64,000 nt of DNA from Vibrio porteresiae DSM 19223 (lineage in GTDB: Bacteria > Pseudomonadota > Gammaproteobacteria > Enterobacterales > Vibrionaceae): positions 2,604,001 through 2,668,000 of the forward strand of contig NZ_AP024895.1 of NCBI RefSeq assembly GCF_024347055.1, in the 5' to 3' direction. Positions 9,661 through 18,971 of the stretch are shown here, piece by piece; position 1 is the stretch's first letter, and every line of letters begins with the position of its first letter. The position numbers were made by a program, and so were the translations under genes. The notes beneath the pieces are model-generated. The model was not told the origin of the DNA and ran no database searches. It was given only the letters and a program-made list of their open reading frames with translations.

Positions 9661-9771
9661 AGCAAATCGCCTCCTTAGCGAGCAACCGACCGTTGCGGTT
9701 ACTGTAAGTGTTGACCAGTTTTAGCGTTTTGCTAAATGGGAATCATCAATCAGTGTGATAGTTTTTACCAA

Positions 9772-9799
9772 TAAAAAGGCTGAGTTATTCACTCAACCT
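9772..9799 (-). terminator. Rho-independent terminator of the moa operon
   Basis: On the minus strand AGGTTGAGT pairs with ACTCAGCCT (one T-G wobble) around a 5-nt loop, followed by TTTTT. It lies about 37 nt past moaE. Confidence 0.75.
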
Positions 9800-9835
9800 A
9801 TATAAATCAAGATCATCCACGCAAACTAAAGATGA

Positions 9836-10288
9836 TTATTTCCAACGTTCAGCAGCTTGTTGATCGCATTCTCGCGACTCTATCCAGCGATTTTCATTGG
9901 CAGTGCGCTCTTTCTTCCAAAATGGAGCCTGAGTTTTCAGGTAATCCATAATGAATTCGCAAGCAGCAAAGGAAGCGCTACGGTGGGCACTCGTTACGCC
10001 GACCATTACAATTTGGTCACCTAGGTCCATATCACCGACACGATGGATAATACAAACACGAAGCAGTGGCCAACGCTTCGCCGCTTGATGGGCAATATCG
10101 GTTAACGATTTTTCTGTCATGCCTGGGTAGTGTTCTAGATGTAACCCTTGCACTTCGTCACCCAAATTCATATCGCGCACTTTACCAACAAAGGTCACGA
10201 TTGCGCCTGCGTCGGTGCCTTGCGCCAATGCTGCATACTCATCCGCTAAGGAGAAGTCCTGCTCTTGGACCGATACTTTCAGTTCCAT
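9836..10288 (-). CDS. moaE: Molybdopterin synthase catalytic (large) subunit
   Basis: A 150-residue MoaE. With MoaD it adds two sulfurs to precursor Z (cPMP) to make molybdopterin. The conserved FVGKVRD (about residues 34-40), LEHYPGM and the basic APFWKKE segment (about 120-126), which holds the catalytic lysine, are present. It is the last gene of the operon, one base past the moaD stop. Confidence 0.95.
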   Translation of the reverse strand: MELKVSVQEQDFSLADEYAALAQGTDAGAIVTFVGKVRDMNLGDEVQGLHLEHYPGMTEKSLTDIAHQAAKRWPLLRVCIIHRVGDMDLGDQIVMVGVTSAHRSASFAACEFIMDYLKTQAPFWKKERTANENRWIESRECDQQAAERWK

Positions 10289-10289
10289 A

Positions 10290-10535
10290 TTAACCTCCGG
10301 TTACCGGTGGGAAAAACGCGACTTCATCCCCTTCACACAAGCTATGGGTCATCGGGACAATCGATTGATTCACCGCTGCGAGCAACTTACCTGACTCCAT
10401 CGCCAAAGACCATTTACCTGGCTGCAATGACAAATGTGCCCGCAAATCATCTACGGTCGCAAACTGGTTGTCGAGCTCGAGGCTATCGCAGCCCACAAGC
10501 TCTCGAGTTTGTGCAAAAAAGAGCACCTTAATCAT
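10290..10535 (-). CDS. moaD: Molybdopterin synthase sulfur carrier subunit
   Basis: An 81-residue ubiquitin-fold protein ending in PPVTGG. The C-terminal Gly-Gly is adenylated and then thiocarboxylated to deliver sulfur to MoaE. Its ATG overlaps the moaC stop (ATGA type), which suggests translational coupling. Confidence 0.95.
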   Translation of the reverse strand: MIKVLFFAQTRELVGCDSLELDNQFATVDDLRAHLSLQPGKWSLAMESGKLLAAVNQSIVPMTHSLCEGDEVAFFPPVTGG

Positions 10536-11011
10536 GCATCCACCTTAAAGTGACCTGATTTACCACCGGTTTTCTCTAACAAGCGCACTTGTTCGATCAC
10601 CATGTCTTTTTGCACCGCTTTACACATATCATAGATAGTTAGCGCAGCTACCGAAGCAGCCGTTAACGCTTCCATCTCAACGCCAGTTTTACCTGCAAGC
10701 TTGCATACGGACTCAATACGTACTTTGTTTTCAGCCGTGATCGCTTCTAAATGCACTTCAACTTTAGACAGCAACAGCGGATGGCAAAGCGGAATCAGAT
10801 CCCAAGTTTTCTTAGCGGCTTGAATACCCGCAATACGCGCAGTCGCGAATACATCACCTTTGTGGTGCTGACCAGAAACAATCATATTTAAGGTTTCTGG
10901 AGCCATACGCACAAAAGCTTCTGCTCTGGCTTCTCGTACCGTTTCAGCTTTCGCAGACACGTCGACCATGTTGGCTTCACCAGAGGCGTTGATATGAGTA
11001 AATTGGTTCAT
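10532..11011 (-). CDS. moaC: Cyclic pyranopterin monophosphate synthase
   Basis: A 159-residue MoaC, which converts the MoaA product into cyclic pyranopterin monophosphate. Typical segments are [18 protein letters not shown] at the start, [14 protein letters not shown] with the active-site CHP, and [22 protein letters not shown]. It overlaps moaD by 4 nt and follows moaB by 12 nt. Confidence 0.96.
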   Translation of the reverse strand: MNQFTHINASGEANMVDVSAKAETVREARAEAFVRMAPETLNMIVSGQHHKGDVFATARIAGIQAAKKTWDLIPLCHPLLLSKVEVHLEAITAENKVRIESVCKLAGKTGVEMEALTAASVAALTIYDMCKAVQKDMVIEQVRLLEKTGGKSGHFKVDA

Positions 11012-11023
11012 CTCATGCTCCTA

Positions 11024-11530
11024 TTACAGGTGAGGCATGAAGTTACATGGACGATGAGTCGCATCCAACTGATCTTTAATAATTTTCGTCCAGCCAGTGC
11101 GGCAAGCGCTGGTAGAACCTGGCATGCCAAAAATCACCGTGTGGTTAGCAAATCCAGCAACCGCACGAGATTGAATAGTCGATGTTCCAATCTCTTCATA
11201 AGAGATCATACGGAACAACTCACCAAAACCTTCAACTTCTTTATCAAACAAAGGCTTAATTGCTTCAGGTGTGCTATCACGTGAGGTAAAACCTGTCCCG
11301 CCAGTGATCAAAACGACTTGCACATTTTCATCCGCAATCCACTGTGAAATAACAGCGCGAATTTGATAAATGTCATCGATCACGATTTTTTTGTCTGCAA
11401 GATGGTGACCTGCGTCTTTTAGCTGCTCAACAAAGTATTGGCCAGAAGTATCGTTCTCTTCAGTACGAGTATCAGAAACAGTTAGAACGGCGATGTTTGC
11501 CGGTTGAAATTCACTTGCTGCGTGACCCAT
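11024..11530 (-). CDS. moaB: Molybdenum cofactor biosynthesis protein MoaB
   Basis: A 168-residue MoaB/MogA-fold protein. TVSDTRTEENDTSGQ (about residues 17-31) and the molybdopterin-binding ITGGTGFTSRDSTPEA block (about 75-90) are present. In E. coli MoaB is dispensable and has a fold like MogA. It is separated from moaA by 106 nt containing only a weak 5-bp hairpin, so readthrough from the riboswitch-controlled start is likely. Confidence 0.93.
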   Translation of the reverse strand: MGHAASEFQPANIAVLTVSDTRTEENDTSGQYFVEQLKDAGHHLADKKIVIDDIYQIRAVISQWIADENVQVVLITGGTGFTSRDSTPEAIKPLFDKEVEGFGELFRMISYEEIGTSTIQSRAVAGFANHTVIFGMPGSTSACRTGWTKIIKDQLDATHRPCNFMPHL

Positions 11531-11636
11531 AAGTTCACCTTCAATTATCAGATTTATTCCACGGTACTTGTGCCATTTGGCAAAAGCATCAATTCTTTGC
11601 TCGCCCTTTGACCTTTGGGATTAGCGTAAATAACGC

Positions 11637-12626
11637 TTAACCACCAATTGAGGCTAAATGCGGCGTCATGCCAGTATTCCCGTCGTGCAAGAAGTGGCTA
11701 ACAGACTTAGTTTGTAAATGTGATTGGATACGTTGAATCAAAGCTGGCTCTTGTTCATCCGCTTGCATCAGGTCACGTAACTCAACGCCCTCTTCACCAA
11801 ACAGACAGAGATGTAACTTGCCAGTCGCCGAGATGCGCAGGCGATTACAGCTCTCACAAAAGTGCTTCTCATAAGGCATGATTAAGCCAATTTCGCCCTG
11901 ATAATCTGCATGCACAAAGACTTGGGCAGGACCATCATTACGACCACGAGCTTTAAGAATCCAGCCGTTCGCAATCAGAGTGTTACGAATCGATGTACCA
12001 GAAACATGGTGTCGGTTGAAGAGATCATCCATTTCACCCGTTTGCATCAATTCAATAAAACGCAATTGGATTGGACGGTGTTTTATCCATTGCAGAAATT
12101 GAGGCAGCTCTTGATGATTGAGATTTTTCATCAAGACAACATTCACTTTGACCTGGTCGTAACCCACTTCAAATGCACGTTCAATTCCTGCCATCACCTG
12201 ATGAAAACGGTTTTGACCTGTGATTTGATGAAACATACGTGGGTCAAGACTATCTAAACTCACATTAATATGAGTTAAACCTGCGTCACGCCACTCACCA
12301 ACCAGCTTTTCCATTCGGTAGCCATTGGTGGTGGTTGCCACTTTTTCGATCCCAGGCGTCTGCGCCACGACATTAATGATGTCGGTAAAATCTTTGCGCA
12401 ACGTCGGCTCACCGCCAGTAATACGGACTTTAGACGTACCACAATCGGCAAACGCATGCACGACACGCTTGATCTCAGGCAGAGTTATAAAGGATGAGTT
12501 ACGCTGGCCCGAAGGACGATATCCATCAGGAAGACAGTAAGTACATTTAAAGTTACAGACATCTGTAACAGACAAACGCAAGTAATAGAACTTACGTTCG
12601 AATCGATCTTGAAATTGTTGCGCCAC
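11637..12626 (-). CDS. moaA: GTP 3',8-cyclase (radical SAM MoaA)
   Basis: A 329-residue radical SAM enzyme that starts molybdopterin synthesis by rearranging GTP. The first cluster motif CNFKCTYC (CxxxCxxC) is near residue 25. The second 4Fe-4S site is CESCNRL with a third Cys about 13 residues later (HLCLF). The chain ends in the conserved Gly-Gly that binds SAM. I chose the GTG at 12626 because it gives MAQQFQDRF, the usual family start; a TTG 15 nt upstream would fall inside the riboswitch. The ribosome site (GGAAAGGTG) is the last element of that riboswitch, so the cofactor can control translation of moaA. Confidence 0.95.
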   Translation of the reverse strand: MAQQFQDRFERKFYYLRLSVTDVCNFKCTYCLPDGYRPSGQRNSSFITLPEIKRVVHAFADCGTSKVRITGGEPTLRKDFTDIINVVAQTPGIEKVATTTNGYRMEKLVGEWRDAGLTHINVSLDSLDPRMFHQITGQNRFHQVMAGIERAFEVGYDQVKVNVVLMKNLNHQELPQFLQWIKHRPIQLRFIELMQTGEMDDLFNRHHVSGTSIRNTLIANGWILKARGRNDGPAQVFVHADYQGEIGLIMPYEKHFCESCNRLRISATGKLHLCLFGEEGVELRDLMQADEQEPALIQRIQSHLQTKSVSHFLHDGNTGMTPHLASIGG

Positions 12627-12630
12627 GAAA

Positions 12631-12742
12631 CACCTTTCCAAACACGGGAGGCACCATCATTTCTCATCGTGCCCTCGTGGCATTATTGCCACTGGCTTCA
12701 GCACCGTATCCACGTTTAGACTTAGGTGATGAAGCTCGGAGT
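12631..12742 (-). promoter_or_regulatory. Molybdenum cofactor (Moco) riboswitch in the moaA leader
   Basis: Read on the minus strand the leader has the conserved blocks of the Moco RNA motif in order: ACTCCGAGC (12742-12734), GATACGGTGC, a GTGGC/GCCAC hairpin, a GAGGGCAC/GTGCCTC hairpin, then CCCGTGTTTGGAAAGGTG. GATACGG can pair with CCGTGTT, closing the multi-stem core; as I recall, E. coli pairs GATACGG with CCGTATC, so this is compensated. The 3' end contains the moaA ribosome site 5 nt before the GTG. This supports ligand-dependent control of translation start. Confidence 0.88.
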
Positions 12743-12934
12743 TATGGCAACTGGTTGCATTACATGAACTGTTCTACAATCAGCAGCTGGAGGCTAAAAT
12801 ACTTAAAAATTGTATGTCTTTCCACCCCTTAATCAAAAAAAAGATCGCTCCTACCTCACTTTTTTGGCAAAGCCATACCGCTTGTTAAAGAAATGACCTA
12901 CATTGTGCTCACCTTCGTTAACCAAGCAGAATCA

Positions 12935-13822
12935 ATGACCTTACATCATAGTCACAAAGTCGTCGCCATTGGTGGTGGCCATGGTCTTGGCCGAGTGTTA
13001 GCGGCACTGAAAAGTTTTGGCGACAACGCCACTGGAATCGTCACCACCACAGATAATGGCGGTTCAACAGGACGTATTCGTGATTGCCAAGGTGGGATCG
13101 CATGGGGCGATACCCGCAACTGCATTAATCAATTAATTACCGAACCCTCGATCAGTTCGATGATGTTTGAATACCGTTTCAAAGGGTCTGGTGAGCTCAA
13201 TGGGCATAATTTGGGGAATCTGATGCTGACCGCTTTAGATAACCTATCGGTACGCCCCTTGGACGCGATCAACCTGATCCGTAATATGTTGAAAGTCGAC
13301 GTACGCATTGTGCCAATGTCAGAGCATCCGTCTGATCTAACGGCTCTTTCTCGTGATGGTGTGCGTGTGACTGGCGAGACCAACGTCGACGAAATGGAAG
13401 GCGATCTCATCCGTTTAGATCTCGAACCTGAAGTACCAGCGACAAAAGAGGCAACTCAAGCGATATTGGAAGCCGATGCAATTATCTTGGGACCAGGAAG
13501 TTTTCTTACCAGCTTAATGCCACCGCTATTGCTCCCTGAGATAGCCAATGCCATTGCGACCAATCAAAATGCTAAGCTGATTTTTATCGAAAATCTCTCT
13601 CCAGAATTTGGCCCTGCAGGGCGAATGTCTCTACAGCAGAAACTGGAATGGTGTGAGCGATCATGTCACGCGCGCAAAATTGATGTGGTATTGGGAGAGA
13701 AAGCGCACCCAGAACTGGATACGCTTTGGAATTGTGTCACTCAAGAATTGGCTTCGCCAAATCGCGCTTGGCGCCACGATCGCATGAAACTGCAAAAGGC
13801 GATTGAAGACCAGTTAAGGTAA
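12935..13822 (+). CDS. yvcK: YvcK/CofD-like NAD(P)-binding-fold protein
   Basis: A 295-residue UPF0052/YvcK family protein (E. coli YbhK). VVAIGGGHGLGRVLAAL (about residues 8-24) is the glycine-rich loop, with TTDNGGSTGRIR, GDTRNCINQL and LGPGSFLTSLMP further on. YvcK in Bacillus is needed for growth on gluconeogenic carbon and cell-wall integrity, and binds UDP-sugars; the role in Vibrio is not known. The ATG at 12935 fits the family N-terminus; an in-frame ATG 42 nt upstream (12893) is an alternative, and neither has a strong ribosome site. The 3' end overlaps the convergent luxU by 9 nt. Confidence 0.85.
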   Translation: MTLHHSHKVVAIGGGHGLGRVLAALKSFGDNATGIVTTTDNGGSTGRIRDCQGGIAWGDTRNCINQLITEPSISSMMFEYRFKGSGELNGHNLGNLMLTALDNLSVRPLDAINLIRNMLKVDVRIVPMSEHPSDLTALSRDGVRVTGETNVDEMEGDLIRLDLEPEVPATKEATQAILEADAIILGPGSFLTSLMPPLLLPEIANAIATNQNAKLIFIENLSPEFGPAGRMSLQQKLEWCERSCHARKIDVVLGEKAHPELDTLWNCVTQELASPNRAWRHDRMKLQKAIEDQLR

Positions 13823-14152
13823 TAGTTGCTGATAACGCGCGAACGTTGCTTTCAACAGTTCCATCATCCGCTCGGCTTCGGTATTCACTTCGAACTCCAA
13901 GCCGAGTTTGACCATTCCATCGATTTCTACCGCTTTAGCACACAGTCGATCTGCCCCAAAACTTGCCGCACTGCTTTTTAACGCATGACTGATCTCTTTG
14001 AGATACTCATACTGTTCAGCTCCACTAATTTGGCTAAGCTGCTGCTCGTAACTGGTCAATTCACCAAGAAAAATTTCCAACAACACAGGCACGTTCTCTT
14101 GACCAATTTCCTGCGCTAAACCATCGATTTTACCTTGATTTAAAAAGTCCAT
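13814..14152 (-). CDS. luxU: Quorum-sensing phosphorelay protein LuxU
   Basis: A 112-residue histidine phosphotransfer protein. EISHALKSSAASFGADRL places the phosphorylated histidine at residue 56. LuxU passes phosphate from the LuxPQ/CqsS-type sensor kinases to LuxO. Its ATG lies 6 nt past the luxO stop, so the two are co-transcribed. It ends inside the convergent yvcK-like gene. Confidence 0.95.
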   Translation of the reverse strand: MDFLNQGKIDGLAQEIGQENVPVLLEIFLGELTSYEQQLSQISGAEQYEYLKEISHALKSSAASFGADRLCAKAVEIDGMVKLGLEFEVNTEAERMMELLKATFARYQQLLP

Positions 14153-14158
14153 AAGCGA

Positions 14159-15568
14159 TTATTTTTCCTTCTCTTTTTCTTTTTCGTTCCAACTTTGCAA
14201 CTTACGATAAATGGTAGATGGGCTCACATCCAAATACCCAGCTGCTTTAGGAATATTGCCTTCACAAGCTTCAATGGCTTTTTCGATGGCTTGTTTTTCA
14301 GTTAACCACAAAGGGAAAATGTCATGCACTGACACCGGACCACGCTCATTGCTTTCGGTCACTACCTCAGCACGAGGTTCAATTGGGCGGTTTAATGGCG
14401 GTGGTAACATATTGAGGGTAATTTCACGTCCTTCGTTGAGCACAACGACGTTACGCAACACGTTTTGCAACTGGCGTACGTTACCTGGCCATCCATAGTG
14501 TTTAAAACGCTCTACCACTTCAGCATGCAGACGAACAAAACCTTTACCCTCTTCTTTTGACATAAAGCCCAGCAGTGAGTAAGCGATTTCAATCACATCA
14601 TCACCACGTTCGCGCAGTGGTGGCAAATGCAATGGGATGACGTACAAACGGTAATACAAGTCCTCACGAAAACGACCTTCCTGTACCTCTTTCCAAGGAT
14701 CACGGTTCGTTGCACAGACAAAGCGGACATCGACGCTCTTCATTTTGGACGAACCTACTTTTTGGAAGGTACCTGTTTGGATAAAGCGTAATAATTTGGT
14801 TTGTAGATCCAAATCCATTTCACACAATTCATCCAAGAACAACGTGCCACCATCTGCGGCTTCGGCTGCCCCTTGGCGATCCGTTGCTGCGCCAGTAAAC
14901 GCCCCTTTCACGTGACCAAACAGCTCACTTTCGATCAAATCTTTCGGGATTGCAGCACAGTTAATCGCAATAAACGGTTTATCACCACGTTTACTCGCCG
15001 CATGAATAGCTTCAGCACATACCTCTTTACCCGTACCACTTTCACCAGTGATAAAAATACTCGCCTTACTGGTTGCTGCTGAGTCAATCGTGCGATACAC
15101 CGCCTGCATAGTCTGACTACTACCGATAAAACCTTGATAATTTTGGTTACCAGGGTCATCAGTTTCATTTTTTAATTTGCTTGCCTTGCGAATGGCATTA
15201 TTGACCGTGACACGCAAGCGGTCCGCTTCGCAGGGTTTAATGAGGAAATCTTGTGCACCATGACGCATTGCTTCCACAGCAGTATCAATCGAACCGTGTG
15301 CTGTCATGAACACGACAGGGACATCAGGATGCTTGAGTTTCACTGCGTGCAATACATCCATACCAGTCATATCTGGTAAACGCAGATCAAGTAGAATCAG
15401 ATCCGGCTCTCGTTGAGCAATACTTTCGATGGCCTCTCGTCCGGTCCCAACTACCTTGATATCAATTTCCAAAGGCAATAGATAGGAACGGTATAGCGCC
15501 GCCACCGACGCGGTATCCTCAACCATGAGCAGATATTTTGCTTTTTGAGTTGGGTATTCTAATTGCAT
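14159..15568 (-). CDS. luxO: Quorum-sensing sigma-54 response regulator LuxO
   Basis: A 469-residue NtrC-type activator. The receiver domain (about 10-125) has its phosphoacceptor Asp at 61 in LILLDLRLP, matching V. cholerae numbering from this start. The AAA+ domain (about 145-370) has GESGTGKE (Walker A) and [15 protein letters not shown] (the GAFTGA loop contacting sigma-54). The C-terminal Fis-type helix-turn-helix ends at KLQSW. At low cell density LuxO-P activates qrr sRNA genes. The neighbouring divergent qrr1 carries matching LuxO boxes. The start at 15568 is kept although the ribosome site (AGG) is poor; a start at the Met at residue 15 would give the D47 numbering used for V. harveyi. 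Confidence 0.96.
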   Translation of the reverse strand: MQLEYPTQKAKYLLMVEDTASVAALYRSYLLPLEIDIKVVGTGREAIESIAQREPDLILLDLRLPDMTGMDVLHAVKLKHPDVPVVFMTAHGSIDTAVEAMRHGAQDFLIKPCEADRLRVTVNNAIRKASKLKNETDDPGNQNYQGFIGSSQTMQAVYRTIDSAATSKASIFITGESGTGKEVCAEAIHAASKRGDKPFIAINCAAIPKDLIESELFGHVKGAFTGAATDRQGAAEAADGGTLFLDELCEMDLDLQTKLLRFIQTGTFQKVGSSKMKSVDVRFVCATNRDPWKEVQEGRFREDLYYRLYVIPLHLPPLRERGDDVIEIAYSLLGFMSKEEGKGFVRLHAEVVERFKHYGWPGNVRQLQNVLRNVVVLNEGREITLNMLPPPLNRPIEPRAEVVTESNERGPVSVHDIFPLWLTEKQAIEKAIEACEGNIPKAAGYLDVSPSTIYRKLQSWNEKEKEKEK

Positions 15569-15590
15569 AACCTAGCCGTTACTGTTTTAT

Positions 15591-15635
15591 TTGCATTTTG
15601 CTCATAATAATCGCATTAGGGATTGCATTTTGCAA
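15591..15635. promoter_or_regulatory. Two LuxO-binding boxes upstream of qrr1
   Basis: TTGCATTTTGCAA (15623-15635) is a full LuxO dyad. TTGCATTTTGCTC (15591-15603) is a second copy with one degraded arm, exactly 32 bp away, or three helical turns. They lie about 90-130 bp upstream of the qrr1 start, as expected for a sigma-54 enhancer. Confidence 0.8.
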
Positions 15636-15695
15636 ATCGCAATTCCAATTTTGACCGATTATCGCAATGTCGTCACATTTTTTAATGATTTAAAG

Positions 15696-15712
15696 TTGGC
15701 ATAGGATATGCA
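15696..15712 (+). promoter_or_regulatory. Sigma-54 promoter of qrr1
   Basis: TTGGCATAGGATATGCA contains the -24 GG (15698-15699) and -12 GC (15710-15711) with the required 12-bp offset. The predicted start is about 15723. Confidence 0.85.
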
Positions 15713-15722
15713 TTATTAATAT

Positions 15723-15819
15723 CGACCCGCAAGGGTCACCTAGCCAACTGACGTTGTTAGTGAATTCAATATTCACAGAATTACAGCCAATAGAGATAAT
15801 TTCTATTGGCTATTTTTTT
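15723..15819 (+). ncRNA. qrr1: Quorum regulatory sRNA Qrr1
   Basis: About 97 nt. It opens with a short hairpin (GACCC/GGGTC). The invariant Qrr pairing region CCTAGCCAACTGACGTTG follows (from 15739), which base-pairs with targets such as the luxR/hapR mRNA with Hfq. A terminator closes it (AGCCAATAGA/TCTATTGGCT, then TATTTTTTT). Divergent placement beside luxO, LuxO boxes and a sigma-54 promoter all agree. The 5' end is inferred from the promoter. Confidence 0.93.
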
Positions 15820-15848
15820 ATCTTAAAAACGTCGTTTAGACACAAAGT

Positions 15849-17879
15849 CTAACTGTTAATAATGAATTTTGTACGTAGCGCTTCAATTTGATCGCGAATT
15901 TGCGCAGCTAGTTCAAATTCTAGATCTTGGGCGTGTTTGTACATCTTCGCTTCTAACTTGTGAATTTCTTTGTCCAGCTGCTGTGGCGTTAATGTGTCAT
16001 AGCTTCCAGAAGGTTCTGCGACCTTGTTCAAAGGCACCAATTTTTGAGATTTTTGTTGTCGTGACTTCGTCACATCGCCCAGTTCCATAATGTCTTTCAC
16101 ATTACGTTTTAGCGCCTGAGGGACAATACCCATTTTTTCATTATAGGCTTGCTGCTTTTCACGACGACGATTGGTCTCATCCATCGCTTTGCTCATCGAT
16201 TTCGTGATCCTGTCTGCGTATAGGATTGCTTTGCCTTTAATGTTACGTGCAGCACGTCCAATAGTCTGAATCAACGAACGCTCAGAACGTAAGAAACCTT
16301 CTTTATCGGCATCCAAAATGGCGACTAAGGAGACTTCTGGCATATCCAGACCTTCACGTAACAAGTTGATGCCGACCAACACATCAAATTCACCTAAACG
16401 TAAATCGCGGATGATCTCAACTCGCTCTACCGTGTCTATATCTGAGTGTAAATATCGCACCTTAACGTCATGTTCATGCAGGTATTCTGTCAAATCTTCA
16501 GCCATGCGCTTAGTTAATGTCGTCACTAATACACGTTCATCTTGCGCTGCGCGCAAACGAATTTCAGAGAGTAAGTCATCAACCTGAGTCGCGACAGGAC
16601 GCACTTCCAATATTGGGTCAAGCAAGCCGGTAGGACGCACCACTTGATCCACAATATCTTCGCCCGATTTTTCCAATTCGTAATTACCTGGCGTCGCAGA
16701 GACAAAAATAGTCTGTGGTGCCAACGCTTCAAACTCATCGAACTTCAAAGGACGGTTATCCAGCGCTGATGGTAAACGAAATCCATACTCTACCAGCGTT
16801 TCCTTACGCGAACGGTCGCCTTTAAACATTGCCCCGATTTGGGGCACAGTCACGTGCGATTCGTCGATAACTAACAAGCCATCGTGAGGTAAATAATCAA
16901 ACAGTGTTGGCGGCGGCTCCCCCTCAGCGCGCCCACTCAGATAACGCGAGTAGTTTTCGATCCCGGAACAAAAACCGAGTTCGTTCATCATTTCAATATC
17001 GAATTGGGTACGCTGACTAATGCGTTGCTCTTCTAATAATTTATTGTTGTCCAATAAATATTGCTTACGCGCCTGTAGCTCCACTTTGATATTTTCTATC
17101 GCTTCTAGAATCCGATCACGGGGGGTAACGTAGTGTGTTTTCGGATAAATAGTATAACGCGGCAAATCACGCTGTTTAACGACACCAGTCAGTGGGTCAA
17201 ACACACTGATACAATCCACTTCATCGTCAAACATCTCAACACGTACCGCATCTTGTTCAGATTCTGCAGGGAAAATATCGATGACCTCCCCTCGCACCCG
17301 AAACTGACCGCGCTCGAAGCCAATATCATTACGCGAATACTGAAGTTCAGCTAATCGTCTTAACATATCACGCTGCTCAAGCACATCACCACGGCGCAAG
17401 TGCAACATCATTTTTAAATAAGAATCAGGGTCACCCAAACCATAAATAGCCGACACAGAAGCAACGATAATTGCGTCTTTTCGTTCCAGTAACGCTTTGG
17501 TCGCTGACAAACGCATCTGTTCAATGTGGGCGTTTACTGAAGCATCTTTTTCAATAAAAGTGTCTGTCGTCGGAACGTAGGCTTCTGGTTGGTAGTAATC
17601 GTAGTAAGAGACGAAATACTCAACAGCATTGTTGGGAAAGAAACTTTTCATCTCACCGTAGAGCTGTGCGGCAAGGGTTTTATTGGGAGCAAGTAATATC
17701 GTTGGACGTTGAGCTTGGGCAATCACATTCGCTAACGTAAAGGTTTTACCGGATCCAGTCACACCAAGTAAGGTTTGATGAGCTAAGCCCGCATCTAAAC
17801 CTTCTAACAGTGATTGAATCGCTGTAGGTTGATCACCAGATGGCTGATAGTCAGAGACCAACTCAAACGCTTTATTCAT
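15849..17879 (-). CDS. uvrB: Excinuclease ABC subunit B
   Basis: A 676-residue UvrB, the damage-verifying helicase-like subunit of nucleotide excision repair. Walker A is GVTGSGKT (about residues 39-46). The beta-hairpin region has [12 protein letters not shown], and the DEAD-like box is VIDESH. The last ~40 residues form the UVR domain ([19 protein letters not shown]), which contacts UvrC. AAGGAAG directly precedes the ATG at 17879. I saw no convincing LexA box (CTG-N10-CAG) in the sequence upstream. DnaA boxes lie about 400 bp upstream, of interest because DnaA binding upstream of uvrB was reported in E. coli. Confidence 0.97.
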   Translation of the reverse strand: MNKAFELVSDYQPSGDQPTAIQSLLEGLDAGLAHQTLLGVTGSGKTFTLANVIAQAQRPTILLAPNKTLAAQLYGEMKSFFPNNAVEYFVSYYDYYQPEAYVPTTDTFIEKDASVNAHIEQMRLSATKALLERKDAIIVASVSAIYGLGDPDSYLKMMLHLRRGDVLEQRDMLRRLAELQYSRNDIGFERGQFRVRGEVIDIFPAESEQDAVRVEMFDDEVDCISVFDPLTGVVKQRDLPRYTIYPKTHYVTPRDRILEAIENIKVELQARKQYLLDNNKLLEEQRISQRTQFDIEMMNELGFCSGIENYSRYLSGRAEGEPPPTLFDYLPHDGLLVIDESHVTVPQIGAMFKGDRSRKETLVEYGFRLPSALDNRPLKFDEFEALAPQTIFVSATPGNYELEKSGEDIVDQVVRPTGLLDPILEVRPVATQVDDLLSEIRLRAAQDERVLVTTLTKRMAEDLTEYLHEHDVKVRYLHSDIDTVERVEIIRDLRLGEFDVLVGINLLREGLDMPEVSLVAILDADKEGFLRSERSLIQTIGRAARNIKGKAILYADRITKSMSKAMDETNRRREKQQAYNEKMGIVPQALKRNVKDIMELGDVTKSRQQKSQKLVPLNKVAEPSGSYDTLTPQQLDKEIHKLEAKMYKHAQDLEFELAAQIRDQIEALRTKFIINS

Positions 17880-18441
17880 TCTTCCTTCACTCTCTTTCTA
17901 TTCTCTTATCACTATATTGTCGCTGTTAGTCGAAGCGCATGGCAAGTTGTTCTTTGTCTGCTGCATGCTAAACATAGTGTTTCACTCCATAGACGCCACG
18001 ATAAATCGCTCTCCCAAAAGAACGCAGCAGTGAGCAGAAAAACATACCAATATGGGTAGATTAATAAAAATAACTCTGTTATTATCCGTGCCCCTGTCAG
18101 GATCCCCTCCTTAAATAGCACGTAAAATAATCCACGGTTTTTCCCCAGTTTTTCTAAAAATGACATTTCCATAACATTTACGATCAATTTCTTTTATCTG
18201 AAAAATTATTGTTATTAAGTCAATTTTAAAAAATAAAAACAATAAGTTAATCACAAAAACACTCCCATTTGTATAATTATCCACAAGACACTTTTTAGCC
18301 AAAATCTAATTACCCAGAAACAATTAACATGGTTATCCACAATTTTAGTGGATAAGTAAACCTAGCTCAGATGGGATAAGGTCTGCAGAAAAGTAAAGCG
18401 TTTATTTGCGAAAAAACTTTAATTTTTTCAACAGCAACAGG
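17880..18441. other. Gene-free AT-rich segment with DnaA boxes
   Basis: No convincing gene lies between uvrB and the tRNA-Asn promoter. From about 18170 to 18270 the DNA is strongly AT-rich with runs of A and T. It is followed by two perfect DnaA boxes TTATCCACA in the same direction (18277-18285 and 18333-18341, 56 bp apart), and one inverted box with a single mismatch, AGTGGATAA (18347-18355). Boxes beside an AT-rich block resemble a DnaA-binding locus or titration site. The uvrB promoter should also lie here. What is seen is the boxes; function is inferred. Confidence 0.6.
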
Positions 18442-18470
18442 TTGACATGGTGGTGAGGGATCGTTAACAT
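18442..18470 (+). promoter_or_regulatory. Sigma-70 promoter of tRNA-Asn with GC-rich discriminator
   Basis: TTGACA (18442-18447) and TAACAT (18465-18470) are 17 bp apart. CCGCACCGC follows the -10, the GC-rich discriminator typical of stable-RNA promoters under stringent control. Confidence 0.75.
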
Positions 18471-18489
18471 CCGCACCGCACTAAGCAAT

Positions 18490-18565
18490 TCCCCCTTAGT
18501 TCAGTCGGTAGAACGGCGGACTGTTAATCCGTATGTCGCAAGTTCAAGTCTTGCAGGGGGAGCCA
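18490..18565 (+). tRNA. tRNA-Asn (anticodon GTT)
   Basis: A 76-nt tRNA with encoded CCA. The acceptor TCCCCCT pairs with AGGGGGA. The D-arm has AGTTCAGTCGGTAGA and the anticodon arm GGACTGTTAATCC holds GTT. The T-arm has GTTCAAGTC. D and anticodon arms match E. coli tRNA-Asn. It is the only tRNA in the window. Confidence 0.97.
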
Positions 18566-18574
18566 AATTCCAGA

Positions 18575-18604
18575 AAAAGCCCAATCGAAAGATTGGGCTT
18601 TTTC
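18575..18604 (+). terminator. Rho-independent terminator of tRNA-Asn
   Basis: AAAAAGCCCAATC and GATTGGGCTTTTT form a perfect 13-bp stem with a GAAA loop, 10 nt after the tRNA. Confidence 0.9.
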
Positions 18605-18971
18605 CATTTTTAATCTCTGGTGATTATCAAAACTCCGCATGCGGCATCACTTCAGTTGTGCTATTGAGCTTTCGTTGTCATCTAGTTTCATTTTCATCTA
18701 GTGTGTTACTTGGCTGCACTCTCGCTTCAACACCGTACCCCACCGAACCAACTAAAGACCTACTGTTTATGCAACCGTCTCTCAGTTGCAACATATGAAT
18801 AAGATGTATGAATCTTGTTTTTTACTTTCGCAATTTTTCTATATATCAACAATTTTGACTGGTTTTGCGTATACTTTTTATTCTGCTATCTAAAACCTTA
18901 GCTTTCCTTGGTTGTTATTGGTTAGACAAAACTGGATAATGCTGGGATCGGAATAACACTCTTAAATAACT
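18605..18971 (+). other. Leader and promoter region of the rsx operon
   Basis: No gene or RNA family recognised in about 367 bases. A possible -10 (TATACT, 18870-18875) follows TTTTGCG, but no good -35 is seen. A 9-bp direct repeat TCATCTAGT occurs twice near 18680-18700. No SoxR or Fur box was recognised. Confidence 0.4.

Noticed and set aside
17912..18302. Short open frames on the minus strand (91 and 63 codons) in the uvrB upstream region.
   Set aside because: They are AT-driven, have no ribosome site or recognisable domain, and overlap the DnaA-box/AT-rich segment.
18170..18355. The main replication origin of chromosome I.
   Set aside because: Only two or three boxes are present and the usual neighbours (mnmG, rpmH, dnaA) are missing; the segment is treated as a DnaA-binding site only.
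17880..18441. A LexA/SOS box for uvrB.
   Set aside because: Searched by eye for CTG-N10-CAG near the start of uvrB and found none; a weak box cannot be excluded.
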